Shown: positions 53,829-62,871 of the stretch, piece by piece | Layout of the letters: each line of letters starts with the position of its first letter | Position numbering within the stretch: position 1 is the stretch's first letter | Source of the DNA: Competibacter_A sp037045535 | Lineage (GTDB): Bacteria > Pseudomonadota > Gammaproteobacteria > Competibacterales > Competibacteraceae | NCBI GenBank assembly: GCA_037045535.1 | Contig: JBAOHI010000071.1 | Location: 124,001 to 188,000 of the forward strand | Direction of reading: 5' to 3' | Length of the DNA: 64,000 nt | Made by a program: the position numbers and the translations under genes | Notes under the pieces: generated by a model | Seen by the model: only the letters and a program-made list of their open reading frames with translations | The model's database searches: none | What the model was told of the DNA's origin: nothing

Positions 53829-54446
53829 ATGATCGATATGCGGAATTTCAGCGCGCGAACGATTTTTATCGGGGGATTGGCCTGGCTGGTCTGCGCTTGC
53901 GCACCGAATAGCATCGAACCGACGACGGGGCTCCCGCCGGCCGGATACGGCGGAGCGCCGCGCGAGCCTTGGCTGCTTGTGGATACGCGGAAGGATATGC
54001 TGCTCGTCATGCAAGGGGACCAGCAGCTCAAGGCATTTCCGCAGGTTGCGTTCGGTAGCAGTGGCGTCGGTGTCAAATCCGGACGCGGCGACAATAAGAC
54101 CCCTCTCGGTGTATTTCGGGTAGGCTGGATCAACGACCACAGTCGTTTCAAGACGTTCATCGGACTCGATTACCCGAACCTCGATTATGCGCAACGCGCC
54201 TTGCGGGAACGAAAGATCGACGCTCTAACCTACGAGCGGATCCGTGCAGCCTGGACGAATGGACGCACGCCACCGCAGGACACGCTACTTGGCGGGCAGA
54301 TCGGCATTCATGGAGTGGGTTATGGAGACCCGACGATACACAAGGCTGGTATCAACTGGACTAGCGGTTGCGTGGCGTTAGATAACCAGCAGATCGCTAC
54401 TCTGAGACCTTGGGTCAAGGTCGGTATGCGGGTCGAAATTCGCTAA
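53829..54446 (+). CDS. L,D-transpeptidase (YkuD domain), short form
   Basis: A 205-residue exported protein with an N-terminal signal (TIFIGGLAWLVCACA), possibly a lipoprotein since a Cys follows the hydrophobic core, though the lipobox is atypical. The YkuD domain spans the rest: LVDTRKDMLLVMQGDQQL, KTPLGVFRVG, and the catalytic IGIHGVGYGDPTIHKAGINW followed by TSGCVAL (His and Cys). It forms or modifies L,D-bonds in peptidoglycan or attaches lipoprotein. ATG 53829 follows AAAGGGG; the frame is open to 53772. It is next to the Lpp-like gene and a second L,D-transpeptidase. Confidence 0.9.
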   Translation: MIDMRNFSARTIFIGGLAWLVCACAPNSIEPTTGLPPAGYGGAPREPWLLVDTRKDMLLVMQGDQQLKAFPQVAFGSSGVGVKSGRGDNKTPLGVFRVGWINDHSRFKTFIGLDYPNLDYAQRALRERKIDALTYERIRAAWTNGRTPPQDTLLGGQIGIHGVGYGDPTIHKAGINWTSGCVALDNQQIATLRPWVKVGMRVEIR

Positions 54447-54461
54447 ATCCAGCGATTTGAA

Positions 54462-54492
54462 TTGTCTCCAGTTCATATTTGCGTTATATAAT
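54462..54492 (+). promoter_or_regulatory. Candidate promoter of the lpp-like gene
   Basis: TTGTCT (54462-54467), then TATATAAT (54485-54492), which offers a -10 with a spacer of 17 to 19 bases. It would give a leader of about 90 bases before the lipoprotein gene. Prediction by eye only. Confidence 0.4.
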
Positions 54493-54589
54493 TGCGTTTG
54501 TTGTGCTGGAGCAATAAGGTTGTGCTGTGGCAACATGCGTATTAGTGCGACACCCGAACTTTTGTTTTTTTGATACTTAGGAGCTGAAA

Positions 54590-54808
54590 ATGTTGAAGAC
54601 TTTGACCAAGGTTTCCGCGCTGGCCCTGATCGCTGGACTGACCGTTGGCTGTGCCAGCACCAGCGATGTTCAGAAGGCGCAGAACGATGCCAATGAAGCC
54701 AAGGCGATGGCTCGTCAGGCGCTTGATGCCGCCAATGCCTCCGCCGCTTGCTGCCAGGCGAACGAAGAAAAGTTAAACCGCGTGTTCAAAAAGTCGATGT
54801 ACAAATAA
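54590..54808 (+). CDS. lpp: Braun-type murein lipoprotein (Lpp/OprI-like)
   Basis: A 72-residue outer-membrane lipoprotein. The signal MLKTLTKVSALALIAGLTVGC ends in the lipobox TVGC. The mature part is an alanine-zipper coiled coil (DVQKAQNDANEAKAMARQALDAANASAACC) ending KSMYK, with the C-terminal Lys that is linked to peptidoglycan in this family. AGGAG precedes the ATG, and a strong terminator follows at 54831. Two L,D-transpeptidase genes flank it. The internal CC pair is seen in related OprI-like proteins. Confidence 0.93.
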   Translation: MLKTLTKVSALALIAGLTVGCASTSDVQKAQNDANEAKAMARQALDAANASAACCQANEEKLNRVFKKSMYK

Positions 54809-54830
54809 CATCGCGTTTTCGGTACGCAAA

Positions 54831-54862
54831 AAAACCCCGCGTGGTGAAACGCGGGGTTTTTT
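54831..54862. terminator. Rho-independent terminator after lpp
   Basis: AAAACCCCGCG (54831-54841) pairs perfectly with CGCGGGGTTTT (54850-54860) around an 8-base loop, followed by TT. Because the A-run on the left mirrors the T-run, it can also stop the minus-strand gene that ends at 54901. Confidence 0.95.
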
Positions 54863-54900
54863 ATCGCCTGCTCACAACCGATTTGCGGGAAGTGGATCCT

Positions 54901-56517
54901 TCACTCGTCGGCCGAGGTATTGCTGGCCGAGGGGAGAACCATAGGCGTCACGGGTTTGGGATAGGGCACGGGACTACCAGGTGGTACGGGTCGATAAGCC
55001 GGGGGCGTGGCGGATGATACCGCTGCTGCCGTTGCGGGTCGATTGAGGGGAGGCGGTTCCTCGTAGTGGGCGGCGCCCGGACTGCGAGCGGTTTGTGACG
55101 GAATAGGCGCCGAGCGATAGGCTGGCGTTTCGACCGGCAACGAGGTCGGAGCCGAGCGATAGGCCGGTGTGTCCACGGGCGCTGTATTGGAGGCGGGCCG
55201 ATAAGTATAGGCCGGTGTGTCGACAGGGCGCGGGGTAGCAGACGGTGCCGGCCGGTAGGGCGGCTCTTCGCGGTCGGTTGCCACGCTAGCGTAAGGTGCG
55301 CGAGACGGTGCGGCCGGAGCCGGCCGATAAGCCGTCGGCGGCATTGAGGAGTTGGTGTAAGGAGCCGGATAGGCGCTTGAGGGTTGGTTAGCGGTCGGAT
55401 GAGTCGAGGTGGAGCCAGTCGACGCGGTCGAGGCCGGAAGGTCGCGCTGTTCGGGTCGGTTGGCCGGATAAGCAGAAGGTGCCCGATTAGCGGTCGGATA
55501 GTTGGAGACAGGAGGCGGCGCGGTGGGTTGACCGATGGGAAGACTGGTGGAAGATCCCGGTTCCGTCGAAATTGAAACGGGCATTCCGCTGACCTGTTCC
55601 ACTGCTGCTCGCAGGGCGGCTTGATCGACGCCGGCCATGTCTGGACCGACCTTGGCGATGACCGCTTTTTCCGCCTGTTCCAGCGTGACCTTCATCGGCA
55701 GCTCATCTTCTTCCAGCGGCTCGTGTGATTCGACCAGCAGTTCGCCGTTCAGCCGGCCGACCTTGACCGGTTGGTCGAGCAGGCGCACGGGTGTGCCTAC
55801 GGGCACGAACCCGAACAGTTGCTCGATGTCCTCTGGGTACAGTCGGACACATCCGTGGGTCACCCGCATCCCGATTCCATACGGTTTGTTAGTGCCATGA
55901 ATCAGATAGCTGCCCGCTACACCCAACCGCATTGCGAAGCGACCCAAGGGATTGTCCGACCCGCCGGGCACCACGTCGGGTAGCATGTCACCTTCGGCGG
56001 CGTGTTCGGCCTTGATCGAAGCCGGTGGCCGCCACGGTGGATCGACTTCTTTACCGACGACCTTGGTCAATCCCATCGGCGTTTTCCAGTCCATTCTGCC
56101 GATGCTGACCGGATAGGTGTGAACCACTCGCTCCCCGCTGGTACTCGGCGGAGGATAGTAGTACAACCGCATTTCCGCGATGTTGAGTACGATCCCTTCG
56201 CGAGGTGTGTCAGGCAGGATGAAGCGGGTCGGGAGTACGATAGGGGTTCCCTCGCCTGGTGCCCAGCGGTCTATCCCCAGGTTGGCGTGGACGATTTCGT
56301 CATAGCCGAGGTCGTGATCGCGCGCAATATCGAGCAGCGTTTCCTCCTTGCGGGCGTAAATCACCTTGATTTCTCCGATAACATCCGTATCGGGAGGAGG
56401 TAAGGGATAAACGGTGGCTTGCGCGATATTGGTGATCGTTCCTCCCAACAATAACCAGCGGAGGCGTTTCAAGAATAGGCTCAGCATAGAAAGCGTCTCG
56501 TCTCTAAAAAGATTCAT
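54901..56517 (-). CDS. LysM/YkuD L,D-transpeptidase with long proline-rich tail
   Basis: A 538-residue exported enzyme of the ErfK/YbiS type. It has a signal (RLRWLLLGGTITNIAQATVYPLP), a LysM-like repeat (VIYARKEETLLDIARDHDLGYDEIVHANLG), and a YkuD domain with HGTNKPYGIGMRVTHGCVRLYPEDI (catalytic His and Cys). An unusual C-terminal tail of about 215 residues carries repeated PAYRSAP/TPAY motifs, possibly a wall-spanning or binding spacer. ErfK/YbiS enzymes attach Lpp to peptidoglycan, and this gene is convergent with lpp. Start 56517 is given; ATG 56487 (MLSLFLKRLRW) is an equally likely start. Neither has a strong ribosome-binding site. Confidence 0.9.
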   Translation of the reverse strand: MNLFRDETLSMLSLFLKRLRWLLLGGTITNIAQATVYPLPPPDTDVIGEIKVIYARKEETLLDIARDHDLGYDEIVHANLGIDRWAPGEGTPIVLPTRFILPDTPREGIVLNIAEMRLYYYPPPSTSGERVVHTYPVSIGRMDWKTPMGLTKVVGKEVDPPWRPPASIKAEHAAEGDMLPDVVPGGSDNPLGRFAMRLGVAGSYLIHGTNKPYGIGMRVTHGCVRLYPEDIEQLFGFVPVGTPVRLLDQPVKVGRLNGELLVESHEPLEEDELPMKVTLEQAEKAVIAKVGPDMAGVDQAALRAAVEQVSGMPVSISTEPGSSTSLPIGQPTAPPPVSNYPTANRAPSAYPANRPEQRDLPASTASTGSTSTHPTANQPSSAYPAPYTNSSMPPTAYRPAPAAPSRAPYASVATDREEPPYRPAPSATPRPVDTPAYTYRPASNTAPVDTPAYRSAPTSLPVETPAYRSAPIPSQTARSPGAAHYEEPPPLNRPATAAAVSSATPPAYRPVPPGSPVPYPKPVTPMVLPSASNTSADE

Positions 56518-56797
56518 AATGTGGATTCTGCCTGCTATTCCCCGTTAATGCCAGAGTCGATGCTGGTCGCAACCCATGGAGATTTGGGCCGCTAAGAACA
56601 CGAATTCTGGCGTGGAGTTCTCCAGTTAGTTCGCCATGCCAGGCAGCGGTTCCCGACGGGTCCGAACGACTCGAAATTCGACGCCCTCCCTCGGTAAATG
56701 GGGGTAAATCGCCCGATTGCGCCGGGTGGTGTCACGATAAGACGGAGCACGATCCTATATCACGTCCGAACTTTCTGATAAGGTTATTAAAAACCAG

Positions 56798-57946
56798 ATG
56801 ACTCCGATGGAACCCGCCCCCATGACTTGTGATTTCCTCGCCTTGGCCGCTCCTGGCGTGCGCGCCTTGCAACCCTATCAACCTGGCATGCCCGAAAGCG
56901 AGCTACGCCGGAAATACGGTCTGAACGACATTATTAAACTGGCTTCCAACGAAAATCCGCTCGGTCCTAGCCCCAGGGCATTGGCCGCTGTGTGGGAGGC
57001 GTTGGGCGATCTGGCCCGTTATCCCGACGGCAACGGGTTCGAGCTGAAAACGGCATTGGCGGCTCAGCTCGGCGTCTCGATGACGGCGCTGACCCTGGGC
57101 AACGGCTCCAACGATGTATTGGAGCTGGTGGCGCGAGCGTTTCTTACGCCAGAGCACGACGCGGTGTTTTCCGAGCACGCCTTCGCCGTCTATCCCATCG
57201 TCACCCAAGCCATCGGTGCCACGGCCCGCGTTGCCAAAGCGAATCCGCCCGACCACCCGATGCCTTACGGTCACGATCTGGCCGCGATGCGATCGCTGGT
57301 TAGCGACCGGACCCGGGTGGTGTTCATCGCCAATCCCAACAATCCTACCGGAACTTGGCTGAAGACGGCAGAATTGCAAAGTTTTCTGGAATCAATGCCG
57401 GAACAGGTCATCGTCGTGATCGACGAGGCGTATTTCGAATACGTCGAGGCCGAGATGGATTGCCCCGATGCTCTATGCTGGCTTCGCGATTTCCCGAATC
57501 TAGTCGTGACCCGCACATTTTCCAAAGCCTACGGATTAGCCGGACTGCGGGTCGGCTATGCCGTGTCCCATCCCGAGGTGGCCGACCTGTTGAACCGGGT
57601 TCGCGAACCGTTCAATGTCAACAGCCTAGCCTTGATTGGAGCGGCGGCGGCACTGACCGATTTCGAACATTTGGCGCGTGGCAAAGTGGTCAATCGCGCG
57701 GGTATGCAGCAATTGCGGGAGGCTTGTCGGAAACTGCATTTGACGTGCTTACCCACGGCCGGCAATTTCCTATGTATCGATGTCGGTCGATCTGGGCGGG
57801 AGGTGTTCCTGGCACTGCTGGAACGAGGTGTCATCACCCGGCCGGTGGACAATTACGGCTTGCCGCGCCATCTACGGATCAGCGTCGGTACCGAAGTGGA
57901 AAACGCCCGGCTGATCGAGGCGCTGACCGAGGCATTGAAAAACTAA
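56798..57946 (+). CDS. hisC: Histidinol-phosphate aminotransferase
   Basis: A 382-residue PLP enzyme that transaminates imidazole acetol phosphate, and in this operon context probably also aromatic 2-oxo acids. Motifs are KLASNENPLGPSPRAL at the N-terminus, FIANPNNPTGTW, VVIDEAYFEYVE and TRTFSKAYGLAGLRVGYAV (PLP-Lys). The order hisC-tyrA-aroA is typical of gammaproteobacteria; pheA is absent upstream. Several ATGs (56798, 56807, 56822) could start it and the ribosome-binding site is weak, so the first is tentative. Confidence 0.95.
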   Translation: MTPMEPAPMTCDFLALAAPGVRALQPYQPGMPESELRRKYGLNDIIKLASNENPLGPSPRALAAVWEALGDLARYPDGNGFELKTALAAQLGVSMTALTLGNGSNDVLELVARAFLTPEHDAVFSEHAFAVYPIVTQAIGATARVAKANPPDHPMPYGHDLAAMRSLVSDRTRVVFIANPNNPTGTWLKTAELQSFLESMPEQVIVVIDEAYFEYVEAEMDCPDALCWLRDFPNLVVTRTFSKAYGLAGLRVGYAVSHPEVADLLNRVREPFNVNSLALIGAAAALTDFEHLARGKVVNRAGMQQLREACRKLHLTCLPTAGNFLCIDVGRSGREVFLALLERGVITRPVDNYGLPRHLRISVGTEVENARLIEALTEALKN

Positions 57947-57947
57947 C

Positions 57948-58823
57948 ATGACAGCGCAACCTTTGATCCGACGCCTGTGCGTGATTGGAGTTGGTCTGAT
58001 CGGTGGCTCGCTGGCCCGCGCATTGCGCGAGCGGGGCGAGGTGGCCGAGGTGGTCGGCGCCGGTCGTCACGAGGAGAACCTGCGCGCGGCCGTCCGGTTG
58101 GGCGTGGTGGACCGCTATGATACCGATCCCGTCCGCGCGGTCATCGGAGCGGACATGGTGGTGGTCGCCGTGCCGTTGGGCGCTATCGAAGCGGTGTTGC
58201 GAGCCATTGTCCCCCGACTATCCCCGGACGCGGTAGTGACCGACGTGGGGAGTGCCAAGGGCAGCGTGGTGGCCGATGTCGAGCGGGTTTACGGCCAGAT
58301 ACCTCCCAATTTCGTGCCTGGCCATCCGATCGCCGGTACCGAAAAGAGCGGGGTGGAAGCATCGTTTTCGACCCTGTTCCAGCGGAGGCGGGTGATCCTG
58401 ACGCCGTTGGCGGAGACGGCTGCCTTCGCCCATCAACTGGTCAAGCGAATGTGGGAGATCACCGGGGCCGAAGTGGTGGACATGGGCGTGCGCCATCACG
58501 ATGCGGTGTTAGCCGCGACCAGTCATCTGCCACACATGCTGGCTTACACCTTGGTCGATACTTTGGCGCGGCTGGATGACCGGGCAGAAATCTTCCGCTA
58601 CGCCGCCGGCGGGTTTCGGGATTTTACCCGCATCGCCTCCAGCGATCCGACGATGTGGCACGACATCTGCGCCGCCAACCGTGAGCAATTGTTGGAAATG
58701 ATCGCGCTGTTCGGTGCCGATCTGAAGCGGCTGGCCGAGGCGATCCGCAACGATGACCGCGACGCGGTCCTGGCTATCTTCCAGCGCGCCAAGCGCGCTC
58801 GCGATAATCTCTATCTTGATTGA
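57948..58823 (+). CDS. tyrA: Prephenate/arogenate dehydrogenase
   Basis: Oxidises prephenate (or arogenate) towards tyrosine with NAD(P). A 291-residue monofunctional enzyme: Rossmann loop CVIGVGLIGGSLARALRERG, VTDVGSAKGSVVADVE, GHPIAGTEKSGVEAS (catalytic His in GHPI) and DFTRIASSDPTMWHDIC. Cofactor choice is not clear by eye. The ATG is one base after the hisC stop. No chorismate mutase domain is attached. Confidence 0.96.
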   Translation: MTAQPLIRRLCVIGVGLIGGSLARALRERGEVAEVVGAGRHEENLRAAVRLGVVDRYDTDPVRAVIGADMVVVAVPLGAIEAVLRAIVPRLSPDAVVTDVGSAKGSVVADVERVYGQIPPNFVPGHPIAGTEKSGVEASFSTLFQRRRVILTPLAETAAFAHQLVKRMWEITGAEVVDMGVRHHDAVLAATSHLPHMLAYTLVDTLARLDDRAEIFRYAAGGFRDFTRIASSDPTMWHDICAANREQLLEMIALFGADLKRLAEAIRNDDRDAVLAIFQRAKRARDNLYLD

Positions 58824-58830
58824 TTCCGTC

Positions 58831-60150
58831 ATGACCCATTTGACTTTCGTTGTCGAACCGGGCGGCGCTTTGCGCGGCCGATTGCGAGTTCCCGGCGACA
58901 AATCGATTTCGCACCGCGCCATCATGTTGGGCTCGCTGGCCGAAGGCACCACTATCATCAGCGGTTTTCTAGAAGGCGAGGATTGTTTAGCCACGCTACG
59001 AGCGTTCCGCGCCATGGGGGTACGGATCGATGGGCCGGATCAGGGACGGGTGACCGTACACGGCGTGGGTTTGCGCGGCTTGCGCGCACCGGCCGATCCG
59101 CTCAACATGGGCAACTCCGGAACCTCGATGCGGCTGATGGCGGGCATTTTGGCCGGGCAAGACTTCGATTCGATGCTGGTCGGGGACGCTTCGCTGACCC
59201 GCCGGCCGATGCGCCGGGTAACGGCGCCACTGGCCCAAATGGGTGCGCGGATCGAGAGCGCTGATTCCGGCACTGCTCCCTTGCGGATTCGTGGCGGCCA
59301 ACGCTTGACCGGCATCGATTATCCTTTACCGGTCGCCAGCGCCCAAGTTAAATCCTGCCTGCTGCTGGCCGGTCTCTACGCCGAGGGTGTCACCCACATT
59401 ACTGAACCGGCTCCGACCCGGGATCATACCGAACGGATGCTGGAAGGATTGGGTTATCCGCTGGTCCGCGAAAACGAGCGCAGCGTGGCTTTGACTGGGG
59501 GCGGGTGCTTGACCGGGACCGACATGGATTTACCGGCCGATATCTCCTCGGCGGCATTTTTCCTGGTTGGGGCTAGCATCGCCCCGGGCTCGGATTTGGT
59601 GCTGGAGCATGTCGGGGTCAATCCGACCCGCGATGGCGTGATCGAGATTCTGCGATTAATGGGTGCGGACATCGAGCGACTGAATCCACACTTGGCCGGC
59701 GGCGAGCCGGTGGCCGATTTGCGGGTACGCTATGCGCCCTTGCATGGCATTCGTATTCCCGAGGCGCTTGTGCCGCTCGCTATCGATGAATTTCCGGCCC
59801 TGTTCATTGCCGCGGCCTGCGCTCAAGGGAAAACCATCCTGACCGGAGCCGAGGAGTTGCGTGTCAAGGAGAGCGATCGGATTCAAGTCATGGCCGAGGG
59901 ACTGAGCGCCCTTGGCGTTATCGCTGACCCGATGCCAGACGGCATCGTGATCCAAGGTGGCCCGCTGTCCGGCGGTAGCACGGACAGTCATGGCGATCAT
60001 CGGATCGCCATGAGTTTTGCCATGGCCGCGCTCCGTGCCGGGGGCGCGATCCGGATCGAGGATTGCGCTAACGTCGATACTTCATTTCCGGGGTTCGCAA
60101 GCCTGGCTCGCGGTGTAGGCTTGGCGATTCAGGAGCAGGGACGACGATGA
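58831..60150 (+). CDS. aroA: EPSP synthase, class II-like
   Basis: Makes 5-enolpyruvylshikimate 3-phosphate from shikimate 3-phosphate and PEP. The 439-residue protein has PGDKSISHRAIMLGSLAEG, GDASLTRRPMRRV, ASAQVKSCLLLAGL, EELRVKESDRIQVMAEG and DHRIAMSF. Several of these resemble class II enzymes of the Agrobacterium CP4 type. The key residue in LNMGNSGTSMRL is Gly, as in glyphosate-sensitive enzymes, not the Ala of CP4. ATG 58831 lies seven bases after the tyrA stop. The stop overlaps cmk. Confidence 0.96.
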   Translation: MTHLTFVVEPGGALRGRLRVPGDKSISHRAIMLGSLAEGTTIISGFLEGEDCLATLRAFRAMGVRIDGPDQGRVTVHGVGLRGLRAPADPLNMGNSGTSMRLMAGILAGQDFDSMLVGDASLTRRPMRRVTAPLAQMGARIESADSGTAPLRIRGGQRLTGIDYPLPVASAQVKSCLLLAGLYAEGVTHITEPAPTRDHTERMLEGLGYPLVRENERSVALTGGGCLTGTDMDLPADISSAAFFLVGASIAPGSDLVLEHVGVNPTRDGVIEILRLMGADIERLNPHLAGGEPVADLRVRYAPLHGIRIPEALVPLAIDEFPALFIAAACAQGKTILTGAEELRVKESDRIQVMAEGLSALGVIADPMPDGIVIQGGPLSGGSTDSHGDHRIAMSFAMAALRAGGAIRIEDCANVDTSFPGFASLARGVGLAIQEQGRR

Positions 60151-60857
60151 GCGCAGCAGCGATCCGGGTGCCTGCTCCGGTGATTGCCGTGGATGGCCCG
60201 AGTGGGGTCGGCAAGGGTACGCTGTGCCAGTGGCTGGCTACTCGGTTGGGTTGGTCTCTGCTCGATAGCGGTGCTTTGTACCGCCTGACGGCGTTGGCGG
60301 CGCTGCGGCGGAATCTCTCGTTGGAGGACGAGGTCCGCTTGGCGGCAGTGGCCGCCGGATTGGATGTGGAATTTCAAGCCTGTCCCGCTGGCGCGCCGCG
60401 CATCGTGCTGGATGGGGTCGAGGTCGGCGTCGAACTCCGCAGTGAAAGTTGCGGCGACGCCGCTTCTCGCGTGGCGGCCTTGCCGGCGGTACGGGCGGCG
60501 CTGCTCCACCGGCAGCGGGATTTTCGTCGCGCGCCCGGCTTGGTCGCGGATGGTCGGGATATGGGTACGGTGGTGTTTCCGGATGCCGAACTCAAACTGT
60601 TTCTGACCGCTAGCAGCGAGGAACGCGCCCGACGCCGATATAAGCAGTTGAGAGAAAACGGATTGAATGTTAACCTTAAAAATCTGGTCGAAGAAATCGA
60701 TGCGCGTGACCGTCGGGATGCTCAACGAGCGGTGGCGCCACTCGAGCCTGCTCCGGACGCGGAGATCCTGGATACCACGCGAATGAGTATCGAGGACGTT
60801 TGCGATTGGGCTTTGACGCGTGCTGCTGAACGATTTGTCGTACCGGAAAACCGCTAG
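60147..60857 (+). CDS. cmk: Cytidylate kinase
   Basis: Phosphorylates CMP and dCMP. A 236-residue protein with P-loop VIAVDGPSGVGKGTLCQWLATRLG, LLDSGALYRLTALAAL and VADGRDMGTVVFPDAELKLFLTASSEERARRRYKQL (NMP-binding and lid Arg). ATG 60147 overlaps the aroA stop as ATGA. The following 206 bases to rpsA contain no gene and probably the rpsA promoter. Confidence 0.97.
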   Translation: MSAAAIRVPAPVIAVDGPSGVGKGTLCQWLATRLGWSLLDSGALYRLTALAALRRNLSLEDEVRLAAVAAGLDVEFQACPAGAPRIVLDGVEVGVELRSESCGDAASRVAALPAVRAALLHRQRDFRRAPGLVADGRDMGTVVFPDAELKLFLTASSEERARRRYKQLRENGLNVNLKNLVEEIDARDRRDAQRAVAPLEPAPDAEILDTTRMSIEDVCDWALTRAAERFVVPENR

Positions 60858-61063
60858 GCACCAAACTTTACGCCAGCGATGTCCGTGACTACGCTTATTC
60901 TTCGAACCGAGCGCCGAGACTGGGCGCTCTGGGTGCAAGCCTTGGATGTTCCCGTCGTAATGGGAGCGCAGTGGTCCGAAAGCCGGTTCGGGGATGCGGT
61001 ACCGAACCTTACATACTCCAACTAACCTGTGGCGGCCCGTTCCGTCATTTTCGAGTTATACCC

Positions 61064-62737
61064 ATGAGTGAAAGCTTTGCCGAACTGTTTGAACAGAGCT
61101 TGGCCGACAAGCAAATGCAGCCTGGCGCGATCGTCCAAGGATTGGTGGTGGAAATCCGGCAGGATGCCGTGGTTGTCAACGCCGGCTTGAAGTCGGAAGG
61201 GCTAATTCCGCTCGAACAGTTTTACAACGAGGAAGGCGTTCTCGACGTAAAAGTGGGAGATCAGGTTGAGGTCGCCCTGGATGCGTTGGAGGACGGCTTC
61301 GGGGAAACCCGGCTATCCCGCGATAAAGCCAAGCGTGCCCGGATCTGGAGTGCGCTGGAACAGGCCTTCGAAAAGGAAGAAATCGTCAAGGGTCTGATCA
61401 GTGGCAAGGTGAAGGGCGGCTTCACGGTGGATATCGGCGAGATCCGCGCTTTCTTGCCCGGCTCGCTGGTGGACGTGCGGCCGGTACGCGATGCTGGTTA
61501 TCTGGAAGGCAAGGAACAGGAGTTCAAGGTCATCAAGCTCGATCGGCGGCGCAACAACGTGGTGGTGTCCCGGCGGGCTGTGGTGGAGCAGGAGTACAGC
61601 GCAGAGCGCGAGGCATTGCTGCAAAACCTTCAGGAAGGCCAGATCGTGGACGGCATGGTCAAGAATCTCACCGACTATGGCGCGTTCCTGGATTTGGGGG
61701 GCATCGATGGCCTGCTGCACATTACCGATATGGCGTGGCGACGGGTCAAGCACCCTTCCGAGGTGGTGGCCGTCGGCGATACTATCAAGGTCAAGGTGCT
61801 CAAATTCGATCGGGACCGCAATCGGGTGTCGCTAGGGCTCAAGCAGTTGGGCGATGATCCCTGGATCGCGCTGGCCCGCCGCTATCCGGTCGGAACCCGA
61901 GTCTTTGGCAAGGTGACCAATATTGCCGATTACGGTTGCTTCGTGGAAATCGAAGAGGGCGTCGAGGGCTTGGTCCACGTTTCCGAGATGGACTGGACCA
62001 ACAAGAACGTCAACCCGAACAAGGTCGTGGCGTTGGGCGATGAAGTTGAGGTCATGGTGTTGGACATCGACGAGGATCGTCGTCGCATCTCCCTCGGCAT
62101 GAAGCAATGCCAGCAGAATCCTTGGGAAGAGTTCGATCAGAACTACGGCAAGGGCGACCGCGTCTCCGGCAAGATCAAATCGATCACCGACTTTGGGATT
62201 TTCATCGGATTGGACGGCGGGATCGACGGACTGGTCCATCTGTCCGACATTTCCTGGAACATGCCTGGCGAGGAAGTGGTGCGCCAGTATAAGAAAGGCC
62301 AGGAAGTCGAGGCGGTGGTGTTGGCGGTGGATCCTGAGCGCGAGCGTATCTCGCTTGGGATCAAGCAGCTCGATAAGGATCCCTTCTCCAACTTCGTCGC
62401 CGATCATCCCAAGGGCAGCGTGGTCAAGGGCAGAGTCGTTTCGGTGGATGCCAAAGGCGCCATGATCGATTTGGGCCACGGCATCGAGGGTACACTGCGC
62501 GCTTCCGAGTTGACCCGAGAACGCATCGAGGACGCACGCTCGGTATTGAAAGAGGGTGAGGAAGTCGAGGCCAAGTTTATCGGCGTTGACCGCAAGAACC
62601 GCACCATCACGCTCTCCATTAAGGCCAAGGACATGGCCGAGGAAGCGGAGGTGTTGCAGGACTACAGCCGCAAATCCAGCACTGGCGCGACCTTGGGGGA
62701 TATCTTCAAGGAGCAGATGGGCGCGCAGGACGACTGA
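61064..62737 (+). CDS. rpsA: 30S ribosomal protein S1
   Basis: A 557-residue mRNA-binding ribosomal protein with six S1/OB repeats; visible repeat ends include SGKVKGGFTVDIG, VKNLTDYGAFLDLGGIDGLLHITDM, VTNIADYGCFVEIEEGVEGLVHVSEMDW, IKSITDFGIFIGLDGGIDGLVHLSDISW and VVSVDAKGAMIDLGHGIEGTLRASEL. MSESFAELFEQSL is the standard N-terminus, so ATG 61064 is the start although the frame is open to 60971. As in other S1 genes the ribosome-binding site is weak, consistent with autoregulation in the family. Confidence 0.98.
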   Translation: MSESFAELFEQSLADKQMQPGAIVQGLVVEIRQDAVVVNAGLKSEGLIPLEQFYNEEGVLDVKVGDQVEVALDALEDGFGETRLSRDKAKRARIWSALEQAFEKEEIVKGLISGKVKGGFTVDIGEIRAFLPGSLVDVRPVRDAGYLEGKEQEFKVIKLDRRRNNVVVSRRAVVEQEYSAEREALLQNLQEGQIVDGMVKNLTDYGAFLDLGGIDGLLHITDMAWRRVKHPSEVVAVGDTIKVKVLKFDRDRNRVSLGLKQLGDDPWIALARRYPVGTRVFGKVTNIADYGCFVEIEEGVEGLVHVSEMDWTNKNVNPNKVVALGDEVEVMVLDIDEDRRRISLGMKQCQQNPWEEFDQNYGKGDRVSGKIKSITDFGIFIGLDGGIDGLVHLSDISWNMPGEEVVRQYKKGQEVEAVVLAVDPERERISLGIKQLDKDPFSNFVADHPKGSVVKGRVVSVDAKGAMIDLGHGIEGTLRASELTRERIEDARSVLKEGEEVEAKFIGVDRKNRTITLSIKAKDMAEEAEVLQDYSRKSSTGATLGDIFKEQMGAQDD

Positions 62738-62775
62738 GGTTTATGCGTTTGGCGGGTTTACCGTCGTATCTTGGC

Positions 62776-62801
62776 TGCCGCGATCCGTTGGGATCGCGGC
62801 A
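62776..62801 (+). terminator. Strong hairpin between rpsA and ihfB
   Basis: TGCCGCGATCC (62776-62786) pairs perfectly with GGATCGCGGCA (62791-62801) around a GTTG loop. It is followed by AAATTT rather than a T-run, so it may be a processing or mRNA-stabilising hairpin more than a terminator. Confidence 0.55.
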
Positions 62802-62871
62802 AAATTTCCCCGAATTTCGAAGATTGGCGGCGCCGACAGCGGTGGGTTGCCAGCGGTTATAGGGAGATATG

